Of a DNA stretch of 64,000 bases, positions 1 to 11,422 are shown in pieces. Source of the DNA: Pogonophryne albipinna (Eukaryota; Chordata; Actinopteri; Perciformes; Artedidraconidae); assembly GCA_028583405.1 (NCBI GenBank), contig CM053248.1, forward strand, positions 21,197,139 through 21,261,138, written 5' to 3'. Position 1 is the stretch's first letter, and each line of letters opens with the position of its first letter. Both the position numbers and the translations under genes were made by a program. The notes under the pieces were generated by a model. It did no database searches and was not told where the DNA came from. It saw nothing but the letters and a program-made list of their open reading frames with translations.

Positions 1-199
1 TGGCTTGTGACTTTGTACAAAAAAACATGTTTTTGAGGCCCAAACAGGGAAGGGATTTCATATTCCAAAATATAAACATAACTGTGTGAATCATAACTTC
101 GTTTTTCCTACATTTCTCTGCTATTAATCATCTCACGACCCTTTCACATTTATCTCGTGACCCTCCAGAGGGGCCTGACCCTAAGGTCGGGAACCACTG
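1..199. mobile_element. hAT-type transposon, one terminal end only
   Basis: The segment ends with GGTCGGGAACCACTG at about 185-199. Read on the minus strand this starts CAGTGGTTCCCGACC, the CAGTGGTTCCC-type start seen in hAT elements. The other end lies left of the window, so the 8-bp target duplication cannot be tested; the candidate right copy is gactaact (200-207). It lies inside an intron of the trim16 gene. Confidence 0.55.
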
Positions 200-359
200 G
201 ACTAACTGTATACAAAGTAGTTGTTACTCCTTCTCTTAATAATGTCCTATTTTGCTGCAGAACAAGAACCTATGCTTTTGAAAGACTTGGCTGATAACAC
301 TTCTGTATTTAAACAACGTGTTACTTGTGATATACTATTTATACATTGGTGTGCTTTTA

Positions 360-545
360 AACATTGTTGTCTCGCTATTTTGTGCCTCTACTGTGACATG
401 TTTACATGCTTTAATGTTTAAGGGAGTGTGTGGGAGAGAAACTCCCTCTGGAAGGAACTTTGGGATGTTAGCCTTTGCAGACCATTTACATGCACAAAAA
501 CCTATAACAAACTATAGGAAAGTGCTAACCCCCAACAAATATAAT
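360..545 (+). mobile_element. Degraded TTAA-MITE (family B) remnant
   Basis: Short blocks match the better copies at 1821-2209 and 26036-26350: a piece around ctactgtgacatgt and the ctttaatgtt block (about 390-420), then a piece near cctttgcagacc and acatgcac (about 472-495). No terminal repeats are left. It is intronic in trim16. The open frames here (221-683) are chance frames over repeat sequence. Confidence 0.45.
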
Positions 546-1172
546 GTGTCCCCTTTAAACGTGAGTCATTCCAATGTTCTCGGAAATGTAATTCCGATCA
601 AATTCAACGTGTTGCTTTTCTTAAATGGATTTAAGGGTAGCAGGATGTTAGGGAATGGGGACTCATTATCTCATATTTTCTAAATTCCTCACTACAACAA
701 TGATTGCAGTTTCTCAGCCAGATGGCTCATATTCAATTACCGAAAAGACTTACACTTGAGGAAGTCGGTGTGTGTCACTGGATCCGGTATAGTCATGTTC
801 TGTTTTGCTGCAACAATTTCATGAACTGTTGTCTTGATTCCCATTTTGTCTGCAATTAGAGAAAGTTCATTTCAGTTAGAACATAACTCAAGTTAGATTT
901 ATTAGCTTTGTCATCAGCTGGCACAAGAACGCATCACAGGGAAACTAGTATGAGCTGTCTGTCGGCTCTGTAAGTGACACACATAAATAGGTGTGCCTCG
1001 AAGCCCACAGGTGGTTGAAAGCATATTTGTGTGATAACGCTATGACACACAGGCTGAAAATTCTTTACATGTGTGAACACGTCCTGACAGCGAAACAACT
1101 ATCAGTACATCTATAATTAAGTCAAGGTTTTTGAGTTCCCCTACTGGTATCTTTTCTTCTAGTTTCTCCTAC

Positions 1173-4100
1173 CGTTCTTGCAGGTCTCTTTCACTTTCTC
1201 TATGTATGAAGACACCAGCATGTCACACAGCTCGTGCGTGGACTCAACGATGACGCTGCTGAAGGAGGTCAGACGGTCCATCAGGCCGATGGAGACCCCA
1301 GGCAGAGAGTTATCAGTGGCCTCTTTCTTCCACTCCGAATACTCCTGTAAGACAAACACAGCAACATTCAGGTATAAGAAGATTTTAGCCTTTGGTTTCA
1401 CTTTGTCCTTGTGTTGGCTTTGTTCCTTACCTGTAAGAAGTCCACATCATTTTTGTTCTTGGAGAGCTTCTCCACCTGCGCCTGCGTCTTCTTCAGCTCC
1501 GTGCACCTCTGCTCCAGGTGGACCCGGATGCCGTCGGCCTGCCTCAGTGCCTGCTTCTCGTCGGCCTCCAGGATCTCCGTCACCTCCCGCTTCGCCCTCT
1601 CCATCACGGCCTGCAGCTCCTCGAACTGGGTCTCAATCACCGCCTTCACCTCTGTCACTGAACTCTGTGGGACAGTCAAGTTAATTGATTTTATACTGAA
1701 ACTCTGAAATGAGAGCAAACTACTTTTGTACATTTTTCTGTTATACTCTTTTTGTCCTGTATATAACTTATAATGTCTGTAACTCAACTAGATCTTTTCT
1801 ATTTATCAGTTCTGACTTAAAGAGGACATAATGTGCTTATTTTCAGGTCCATATTTTGATTGTGTGCTTCTACTGTGACATGTCTCCATGCTTTAATGTT
1901 CAAAAAGCTCTTTATTTTTCTCATCCTGTCTGTGCTGCAGCACCTCTTTTCACCCTCTGTCTGAAACCAGAGCCCAGTCTGCTCTGATTGGTTAGCTGGC
2001 CGACTCTGTTGTGATTGGTCAACCGCTTAGAGATGTCCCGCCCCTTAGCCTATCATGTACAATGTAGTTGTGATGTCACTTTATTATGGAAGTAAACAAA
2101 GGAGTCCGAAGGAGGCGTTTCAAGCCTTTGCAGACCTACATGCACATAAACCTACAGTATGTAGCACTACAGGAAAGGGAAACCCCCCAAAAAGCATAAT
2201 AGGGCCTCTTTAATTAAAGGTCCCATGTCATGGCCATTTCTACTGATCATAATTCCATTGTTGAGGTCTACTAGAATAGATTTACATTGTTCAATGTTCC
2301 AAACTCACATTGGTTTCTCATACAGCATCTCTGTATAGTATGTGTATTCACTCTCTGTCCTACACGCCTTGTTGGAGCTCCTGCCCCCCCCCTCCCTGTG
2401 AGCCCACTGTGCTGACAAACAGAGCGGACAGTGTGAGCTGGGTTCAATTCCTGCCGAGGGTGCTGCAGCCCCCCCCCCCCCCCCCCCAAGCACCTACAGT
2501 GTAAGTGCGCCACAGTTTCGCCGCTGCGAGTCTCCACTAGCACCCCCGCCCCCCCCAGTGCGTCACAGTTTCGCCGCTGAGAGAATGTGTGTGTGTGAGG
2601 AGCTCCACGGATTGATCAATTTGGACCAATGGATCCATTTGGGTATGGGCACGTCACTGTACCCAGGAAGAAAAAGAGAATTGTCTAACGAGGCGTTCTG
2701 GGGCAGCATAGACAGGTCTTTTCTGTGTTATAGTTTTACTCGCTACAGGGTGTACTTTGAGGGTTTGTGACTCTGCAGACCGTTTACATGCAGAAAAAGC
2801 TTCAGAACACACAAGGGGACGGGTAATAACCGGAAAAGCATGACATGGGACCTTTACATTCTGCTTGTCTTGAGCCCAAATATTACTATTCTGTAATATA
2901 ATTGTTTTTATTTATATCACTCACGTTTCCTCACACTTCAACACAGTAGCAAATACTGTATATGCCTCTTACATCCAAAGCTCTAAATAGTAACTATAGA
3001 GGTCACATTGTGTGGACTGAGGACCATTTACATTCCCAGAGAGGAAGTGATGCATATCTACCGCTCAACAGGTAACAGGTAGGGAGTGCATGAAGTCACA
3101 TGATAATCTTACATAACATGCTCAGTGAGGGAATGCCTGGTTGCCTCTCAAACACATGAAAAACATTGACGGTTGCATTCCCTCCCATACCTCAGGGCAA
3201 CTTCTCCTCTTGGGGCGGCTCGAACACCTCAGGGCTTACACGGGTGCTTCTTAAGCCAAATATAACTGCTGAGTAATGAAGTATTGTGACATCCATGTGT
3301 CACACACACAGTGAGTCCGTTTCACATTACTCAGACGGTGTGTTTATTTACCTCGATAGTCACTGTGTTGAGTTGGAGTTTGTTGATGGCGTTCTCTGCT
3401 GAGGACACGGTCTTCACCATCTCCATCTGCTTGTCCCTCAGTTCCTTCTGTGAACACGAGGAGAAGAAATAATTCAGCATAGAGTCTTCACAGTAACCAC
3501 AAACCATGCTGTCATGCTGAACATAGGTCAGATCCTGGCAGACGCAAACTGAATGTATGGATGTAATGATGTAAACATTTAGGCTGTTTCTTCAGGGAAA
3601 CGGTTTTGTTTCTGAGCGTCCTCTCCTCTAGGTGTTGGGGGGGAGAGCAGACATTGTATTCTGCACTGTGACATTATAGACTTGAATTCCTCGGCAGGTC
3701 CAGACATCTCTGGAGCTGAAGCTGGTGAAAGAATTCTTTCCAACCTTTCTGTCGAAAGGTTAGACGCTGAGGGGGAATCTACAAATCCCTTACTTGAGAC
3801 GTAGTAATAGAGCATCAAGTCTATGTCTTTTTTAACCTACATTTTTAAAATGATTATAGACATCTGCTCTCCTACAGCTAAAACGTATTGTCTGAGGAAT
3901 TTCATTTGGAGAGAGGTTCAAGACAGGGACTACTTCCTCTCTCAGTTCTGCTAGATGTGTTGTTAAGTGTGACATATGTAGGGCCAACAAGGACTAAAAA
4001 GACAACAGGAAATGCAAGTGCAGTGGTGAAAAACAGAAACATGTTAATACAGTTAAAGGTAGGATAGGTAAGAATGGAGAAACCAGAGGCCTGTACTACG

Positions 4101-7100
4101 AAGCTTGTTCAACCTAACCTGGATATGTTTGAGTTAGCCAGTTGGCCTAATCCAAAACATACGCCTCTCGCTAAACGGTACTACGACCCGGGTTATCAAG
4201 TGGATCGCTCAAGCCAGCCGTGTCCTATCTAGTTAGGTGCACGTTCACATGAAAGGGGTGGCATTTGGAGCATTCGACCAATCACAAACATGGAGAAGCG
4301 CACTGACAGCGCAGCGTCATACTTCCTGAATGAAAAGTGAACTTTAATATTAGACATATGAAGAAGTTAAACTTTAAACATCCATGACTTAAACACTTTA
4401 TCCAGGATCAAAGCCACATAGCTGCACCTGCAAGGTGAATACAGCTGCTAACAGAAAAAGTGTTTGAATGCGTACATTAACAGGTTTATGATTATGCCCC
4501 GTCTAAGACACGATCTGACTTTAATTACATTTGACTCGAGTGTTTCCTCAACTTAATGTGTTGCTTAAAATAATACTTCTGCATACAGTAGCCTATGTGA
4601 CACTGTGAGTGTTGCAAGGCCAGATACGGCTCAGCTGACTCAGATAAGAAAATATATGATACATTATGATGTGATATGAATGATAATGGGACACATCGAC
4701 GTCTGCACTCACAGTGCCGCTGACTGTAGGCTACGTAATGTTACTTTGATCCGGTTACTTATGTTGTGGTAGATATTTAATTAAGCTTTCTTAACATAAT
4801 AGTATAATAGTTATAATAGTCAGACTGCTCTGAAGATGGGAGGTGATGTTCTATTCATTTTCACGTTCACACAGTCGGTGATTTTGGCCGGCCGTCTTTC
4901 CTGCAACGGCAGTTTAAACTGTATTTCCTCCGCACACTGAGCTCTGATTGGTCAGCAGGCGTGGTGCTTTCGCTGAGTTGAACTCTTATCCTGGAACCTA
5001 TCCTGCTTCGGAGCACAGACTAGGTTCCAGGATAAGTCACCATGGAGATCTAGCCCGCTAAAAAGTGAACCAGCTTCGTAGTACCGGAAATCCCAGAAGT
5101 TACCTTGCTAAACGAAAATCCTGCTTCGTAGTATACCCCGAAGCAGGATTTTCGTTTCTCCATGTTTGTGATTGGTCGAATGCTCCAAATACCACCCCTT
5201 TCATGTGAACGCGCACCTAACTAGATAGGACACGGCTGGCTTGAGCGATCCACTTGATAACCAGCGTCGTATTACCGTTTAGCGAGAGCGCGTATGTTTT
5301 GGATTAGGCCAACCGGCTAACTCAAACATATCCAGGTTAGGTTGAACCAGCTTCGTAGTACAGGCCCCTGGTCCCGACCAGGTTAGCCGCACAGCATAAG
5401 TTATCATGGAGATCTAGCCTGCTAAAAAGAGAACCAGCTTCGTAGGACCGGAAACCCCGAGTTTTCCCTGAAGTTAGCCGGCTAAGCGAAAATCCTGCTT
5501 CGTAGTATACCCCCCAGCTCGAGTGCGCTAGAATTTGAAAGTACAACCGAAAAAAATCTGCCCCTTCCTTCAGACTTCCTCACAGAGCCCCTCCTCCAAC
5601 ACACACGAACGCGCACATGACCAATGAGGGCACGAGATAAGTTTGTGCACAGATGGAAGGCTGACAGGCAGGTAGGCCATCCAATTATCTAACCCGGGCC
5701 GGGGCAGATAATTGGTCGTGCTTTTTACAGCGCCACGGCTTCCACAGATGAAATATTTGTATATATTTATAGTCAAAGTATTTAATGTATTCATTGTTAT
5801 CGGGATGTAAAGAGCATTCCATGGAATATAACAAGTGTTTCTGAAGTGAATTACCTACCCTACCTTTAATACAACTTTTATAAATTTATTTGCAGTTGAT
5901 ATTCTGATATATTTAACCAATTTGAAAAAATAAATACCATAACTGATTGTATATCAACATTTTTGCTGTAAAGTTTTTTGGATCTTGCTTGTATTTTTGT
6001 AACTTTGTATCTATATATGTATGTCTATGAGATAAAAAAATATGGCTTTGACATTCTATTCATCCATGTTAGATTAATTGATTCACCAAACTCAGGCCAA
6101 AACTTAAGCAAAGTTTCTGAACCACAATGAAACTATTACTGTTACTTCCTTTCCCAAAAAACACCAAGGAATGCTTCATTTTTGGTTAACTGGATAGGAA
6201 ATACTGTCACAATTTGAGCAACAAACAGTTAATTGACCTACAGCGAAAGGAAACTTGTTTTAATCTAGACTCAGATTACAGATTCTAGAGGTAATTTATG
6301 ATAAAAAAAACCCTCTAAATTCTTCAAATATTGCATATTAATCTTGACTAAAACAGATGCTAACCGTTGACTCCAATGTGATGCTAACACACATGCTAAC
6401 ACACAAGATGCATCCACTGGTGTCTGGTTTCTCCCCCTGAAAACATTGCAGGAGTAGACAAGCGAAACCGAAGTCTGAGACATGTCATGAGTTCTATTAA
6501 AGGAAGAGTGTGAAAATGTGGAACATGACCCGAACAGGAAGTCATGTCACTCACGCTATTGTCTTCAGGTTGTCATGTGGAAATACATATTTTTTTAAGG
6601 GGAAATGATTGAGTGCTTAAAACATGCAAGTTGATGTCCTCTATTAGAATCTATTTTACGTATACACAGCGGAGGATTCTTTATGCAGCTCATAAACTTA
6701 AAGCCTGTATTTGAACCTTCATTCTCAAACAGCTCCAGTGAGCCACCTATCACTGTTTGATGTACAGCTCTGATGAAGCACTTTGAGGTTGAGCAACAAC
6801 ACACACACTGCAAATAACAGGTGTGAGCTAGAAGCTACAGCTCCCTGCAGGAATCTGGACTACAGTTGTTTAACCTGAGGGTCATGAGCTGTCAGAAAAA
6901 GAGACTGATGACACTCTAGCTGGAGCTTTGTTTCTGCGTCAGAGGCGCTAAATAGAATTTCCAGAGTACCAAATGTTGTTGTTAATCACACAAAGCGAGC
7001 CTAGAATATGATGACCTTTACAGTGGATATTAAGTGAGAATTACTGTCCTAATTAGGTTTTAAGAGATTATAGATATCATTATTGGACATGTGAGAACAA

Positions 7101-8619
7101 CTGTGGTGTATTTTGAGGATACATTCCCGTCTACACTGGTGCTCATCAAATCCTCTCAATTAGACACCTCTTTTTTATTACATGAAAGCACGACTTGGGA
7201 TATAATTGAAAAGTAATTACACTTTTGGTTGATTTTATGGCTCAATAAAACATATTTTAGCCCTCATGTGTCTGCTCAAACTGTAATGGACTCAGCCTTT
7301 GCCACACAGTGACAAATCGATAACAAATAAAAGCATTCATCGAGGTTTAAGATAACAAAACCGCACTCTAGACATGCTGTAATATGAGAATATGTTGTTT
7401 TGTTCAAATCTGCTGCACCCAACAAGGATTATAATCACCATTATATACAATGTCAACATTTTGTAAGGGAAGTCTTCAAATTCCCTGTTTAATACGAACA
7501 ATGCTGAATATAGTCTGGATTGTTGGGTTAAAACAAGCAATATATATTGAATATATGATGGCAGACAGAGAAAAGCAACCTGTAGCCAGTGAATATTTTA
7601 GATATTGCTTGATAAATGATTTAGAAACATTATGTACACTATTAGAATTTTTCCTGATTTCTCTTTTTTTTTTGTCAAAAACTGGACACCTTGATCATTT
7701 GAGGTATCACAAATATTTCATAAGGAGAATTTCTGAAATGAATTTCTGACCTGTGATGAGTACAATGCTTACTTTTAAAAAAAAGTTAGTTTATCAACTA
7801 ATTACTTAAAAATATAGTTGTATCATACACCAAGGGACTTATTTCTTGAAAGTATTGAGGAGTTCTAATTAAATACAAAAAAAGATTATTTTTGAAAAAA
7901 GTATCACTCGCCTCTATCCGACTGCGAGCCTCCACCACAGGGATGGTGTTGTGGCCCTTGTGCTCCTCCGCCACACAGTCCTGACACACGCAGCAGGAGT
8001 CGGCGCAGCAGAACAGCTCCAGGGGCCACTTGTGGCTCTCGCAGGTCCGCCTCTCGATGTCCCTGAGCGGCTCCACCAGCCGGTGGTTCTGAAACTTGGG
8101 GTTCTCCAGGTGAGGCCGGAGGTGGGCCTCGCAGTAGGACACCAGGCAGGTGAGGCAGGACTTGAGGGCCCTGCAGGGGCTCTCGATACAGGAGTCACAC
8201 ACCACATCGTCGGGGCCCAGAGGTTCCTCCTTCACCTCCTCTTCTTTCACCTCTTCTTTCACCTCTTCTTTCTCTCCATGTGTCTGTGGTGGCCCCTCTT
8301 TCTTCTCCTCCTCAGGCTTTTGAGGGTCTTCAGACTCCTTCAGGTCTTCTTGGATTTTGATCTCCCCCGTTGTGTTAGGGTCCTGCTCCTCTTTGCTCTT
8401 GATCTCCGGAGTTTCAGCCTCTGTTCCGTTCTGTTTGGGTTCAGGTTTAGGCTGGTCTGAGCTCTGCAGACACTTGGGACATCCTTTGTTTTTGTCCCCC
8501 AAGCAGGAGCCACAAACAGGGTGAGGGCAGGCTGCTGTCTTCTCCCCGCTCAGTGCACCTGAGCAGACAGCACACTGCTGCTGGGAGACTGGAGCTGCTA
8601 CAGCTGCTGTGTCTGCCAT
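1173..8619 (-). CDS. trim16: TRIM16-like tripartite-motif protein, N-terminal 403 codons (gene continues left of window)
   Basis: Coding exons on the minus strand: 8619-7912 (236 codons), 3447-3352 (96 nt), 1664-1431 (234 nt), 1344-1173 (172 nt, ending in phase 1). All joins keep one frame. The 96-nt and 234-nt coiled-coil exons are typical of TRIM genes. Residues 16-50 hold a compact C3HC4 RING pattern (C16, C19, C31, H33, C36, C39, C47, C50). An acidic Lys/Glu-rich linker follows (about 55-135), with KEEV-type repeats near 117-132. B-box 1 is at 141-170 and B-box 2 at 193-223; the coiled coil runs from about 235. Coiled-coil wording such as SSVTEVKAVIETQFEELQ and EKQALRQADGI resembles TRIM16. 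The SPRY region expected in TRIM16 would be off-window. The family are ubiquitin-ligase-type proteins in stress and immune responses; the role here is inferred. The start is the first Met, 15 residues before the first RING cysteine. Intron 1 appears to use a GC donor. Another TRIM16-like paralogue is possible. Confidence 0.85.
1821..2209. mobile_element. TTAA-flanked MITE, family B
   Basis: Flanked by TTAA on both sides (1817-1820 and 2210-2213). Inverted ends: AGAGGACATAATGTGC on the left and, read in reverse, AGAGGCCCTATTATGC on the right. TTAA duplications are typical of piggyBac- and Kolobok-type elements. There is no coding capacity. It sits in trim16 intron 2, back to back with the next MITE. 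Confidence 0.75.
2218..2853. mobile_element. TTAA-flanked MITE, family C, with poly-C tract
   Basis: Inverted ends AGGTCCCATGTCATGG (left) and its near match read backwards from the right end (CATGACATGGGACCT). The left flank is TTAA (2214-2217); the right flank is TTAC (2854-2857), one base off. It holds a long C run near 2470-2487, a likely length-variable site. Small frames inside (2271-2770) are not genes. Confidence 0.65.
4057..5865 (+). mobile_element. TTAA MITE family A, split by a later insertion
   Basis: TTAA flanks at 4053-4056 and 5866-5869. Left end AGGTAGGATAGGTAA; right end TTACCTACCCTACCT. Outer parts (4057-4088 and 5513-5865) line up with the uninterrupted copy at 19909-20174, which reads straight through gagaaaccagctcgagtg. 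Here about 1.43 kb of foldback sequence interrupts that spot. A third, truncated copy is at 52831-53047. The rest of trim16 intron 1 (3448-4052 and 5870-7911) shows nothing I can name. Confidence 0.7.
4084..5513. mobile_element. Composite foldback element with about 250-bp inverted arms
   Basis: The left arm begins GGCCTGTACTACGAAGC (about 4089). Its reverse complement closes the inner right arm near 5355-5371. The arms share long stretches (about 4089-4340 against about 5138-5372), for example cctggatatgtttgagttagcc with one change. A further block (about 5022-5137) is repeated at about 5385-5510, so one element copy seems to have landed inside another. A short relative is at 58757-59047. 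The first bases, CAGAGGCC or CAGTGGCC, would fit hAT, but no clean 8-bp duplication is seen, so the class is open. No protein is encoded. Confidence 0.6.
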
Positions 8620-10009
8620 GTCTTCAGAGTCTCTGTCTGTCAGCCTTCTCTCTTCTGCTCTCTGGAGAGAACTGGCTCGGCCACTCTGTCAGCCGGCAGT
8701 TCCTGGATCACTCTGAAGAGCCTGAAAGGCCACACCTAGAGGATGTGAGCGGGAGTCAAAACCCATAGTTTCAGTCTAAAAGCTCTCCGCCCCTACATCC
8801 AGACAGACACACAGACACGCCCTCCCCTTCCCCGAGGAAAAAGAAGCCACAGGGTGGAGCCCACACTGTAAATGAGGAACAGAGGTGTAGAGTTGCATTC
8901 CCCCACATGCATTGTGTTTGAACATGAAGCGAAACACACAAATCTCTTATCTTACCCTTACTGTTGTTTGTTGATATCTGATGTATCATCATGATTAGAC
9001 TGAGCAGATCACTGCTGCAGCCTTTTGTCTGCCAGCCTGCTTCCTCTCTAACATCATGGGAGCATTTCTGTGCTCCAAAGTTCAAGTGGAAGTTCCAGTG
9101 AGAATGCAAATAGTGAGTGAATCAGCGGATCAGAGAGCAAACATCAGGGCAGCTGCTGCCATCCAGTGACCAGCCCGTCACAAGAGAGTTCTTTGCTGAA
9201 GTGGGGATTTGGAAATGTGGAAACATGTGATTAATCACATGTGTGCTCAGCCAACCAGAGACAAGTCTTTTTTTCATTTTCTCTTTTTGCAAAGGTCTAC
9301 AAAACTACGTTTTTAAAGGGTATTTGTATTTTTGTGTTTTTTTTTTTAATATTAAGGAAATTCACACATGAAACTAACAAAAGTTCCCAATAATGGTAAC
9401 TCAAAAAGAATGTAACTGGAGCAAGAAAGACAGTCTGCTTCTAAGGATACATTCAAGACAAATATAAGAAGGGACATTGAGAAACATGTTGAAGTGTAAA
9501 ACAAACATATGTGGGAAATACCCTTGTTTAAATGTACCATCATTTATTCAACATCCACTTTCACTTTTTTTCTCCAACTTTTTTTCGCACTTCTTTTATA
9601 ATTATTGATTTTATTATCTAATGCACCTTTTTTTAATTATATATATATATATATAGTAACATTTTCCTGTTGTCTTTATTTAAAGTGAACATAGAAATAA
9701 TTACAGTTCGGAAACTAATATGAACTTCTTTTTTCCCCTCATACGTGTATGATAATTGACCCTTTAAAAAAAATCGGTTCATTTTAAGTAAACAAACAAG
9801 TATGTCTTTTAATGTCTTAAATACTTTTTACTTTTGTTCAACTGCATTTTTTTACTTGGAATACCCTAAAAGAAGAAACCCTGTTTTTGGAACCTGAGGA
9901 AGACAACAAAAAAGGAAAAAAGGCAGCGGGAACATCCTGAATGTATCTTAGAAAAAATACGTAAAGAAAAGTTATGTTCTTAAAATATACTTATTGTTTA
10001 AAAGAACAT

Positions 10010-10409
10010 GGGTGTTTCTCAATGTCGAGGACGCTTCCTTGGTAGGACATGTCTTCTGAGTCAGGTCCTTCAGAAGCCAGGCAAGAATCCTTCCTAGCCT
10101 CGGAAAACAAAGAATGGTGGAACAGGCTAACAGGTGTGCAGGTGTGCGTCATATGCGAGGCCTGCCTTAAATGGAGCGCGGTTTCCGCCAAAGATTTGGG
10201 AAATTGCTCCGTGCGCAAAGCATTGTGGGGATTTTAAGACCGCGGAGGATACACATGTGTGCAGCCTCGAAATTTCCCGCAACGAAGGACGACGGCCTCG
10301 AATTCTAAGGATCCTGGACATTGGAACAGTCCTTTGACGGGACTCGATGAAGTAGCATCCTTGAAATAGTGGCTCTGGAGGAGCCTTCCTCGACATTGAG
10401 AAACACCCC
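10010..10409. mobile_element. 400-bp MITE with near-perfect 21-bp inverted ends
   Basis: Left end GGGTGTTTCTCAATGTCGAGG; the right end read in reverse is GGGGTGTTTCTCAATGTCGAGG. Both sides are flanked by AT (10008-10009, 10410-10411), which would fit a 2-bp target duplication of the ISL2EU type, though two bases alone are weak evidence. The interior is GC-richer than its surroundings and non-coding. Confidence 0.65.
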
Positions 10410-11236
10410 ATGATTATCATCATATTTCATATTATATTAGATGCAGTCTTTGTAATGGGCTCTGAACCAAACATAAAGAGCTTGTGATTTTTCTAAAATC
10501 CAAACTGCACTCACTATTTTATATATCAATGACAGATTTGTTTTAAAGTCAATACAATTGACAAGAGAGTGAATATTATACTTACATTTTGCATCTCCTA
10601 ATCAATCAGTAAATAGGCAACTCAACTGTTAGCTAATTTTCAAACGTCATGACGTAATAATGTCTACAGTGTGTTCTGCTGCCCCCTAGTGGCGAAACAA
10701 CTATTACCACTGCTTTAAAAAAAGAATACATTACCACATAAAAAAAGATTAACATGATTTTTTAATTGATTGAGTATGCGAAGCATTTTTGCTCTACTCT
10801 TGGTTCCACAATTGTTTTTTTATTTGAAAAAAAGGCAATGAAGGCAATGAAACAATGTGTAGTTCATGAAAATTTATTTAAAATGTATTATTAGAAACAC
10901 ACTGAAGCACCTGTGTGCATGTGTATTGTAACTAGAGCTGAGGAAACAGCAAATGAAACAGCAAAAACATATTTATTGTACTGCTGTTTCTATTATACTA
11001 CAATTGTGCTTTATTAAATGTTATTTGTGCTATAATAACTCTATCTCCCTTAGATCCTAAAATATGATCCTCTAAATCTCCTGATGATGCTAGAATGTGA
11101 TTATATTTAGAGTTAAAGGAGGTGATTTGAAACCATATCTACACTAACTTATACATAATCAGGTCAACTTTTGGTTGAGTGCTTATCTTTGTGCTATTTA
11201 TTAAATTACCGCTAAAAGTGCAGAACATAATGATAT

Positions 11237-11242
11237 TTTATT
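11237..11242 (-). terminator. Candidate fads6 poly(A) signal
   Basis: AATAAA on the minus strand (TTTATT as printed), about 180 bases past the fads6 stop codon at 11423-11425. It is the first canonical hexamer I find downstream of the stop. Confidence 0.4.
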
Positions 11243-11371
11243 TTTACATGATGGATGTAGCTCCTAATATCAAACTACATGTGTGCTATTGATTAAAACC
11301 TATATTCTGCATGTTAGAGACTTAAAACCTGGACAGTAGATAACACTTTAACACTAGGGCTTGTGCTTTGG

Positions 11372-11395
11372 AGCAGCAGCAGCAGCAGCAGCAGC
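11372..11395 (-). repeat. (CTG)8 repeat in fads6 3' UTR
   Basis: Eight uninterrupted AGC units as printed, that is CTG/GCT on the transcribed strand, starting about 27 nt after the fads6 stop codon. It should be length-variable between individuals. Confidence 0.85.
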
Positions 11396-11422
11396 AGTCT
11401 TTAGTCTGGGCAGTTTGTCTCC

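Larger units (their letters stand above)
8620..11422. other. Spacer between trim16 start and fads6 end
   Basis: Holds the likely trim16 promoter side (just above 8619), an AT-repeat stretch at about 9637-9656, one MITE (10010-10409) and the fads6 3' untranslated region. Nothing else is recognisable, and the open frames are short and without family resemblance. Confidence 0.6.

Noticed and set aside
1178..1684. Plus-strand frame rich in proline and serine
   Set aside because: Antisense shadow of trim16 exons 3 and 4.
2430..2465. tRNA-like GGTTCAATTCC motif
   Set aside because: No matching A box or cloverleaf could be found; it is part of a MITE.
7951..8460. Plus-strand 169-codon frame
   Set aside because: Antisense shadow of trim16 exon 1.
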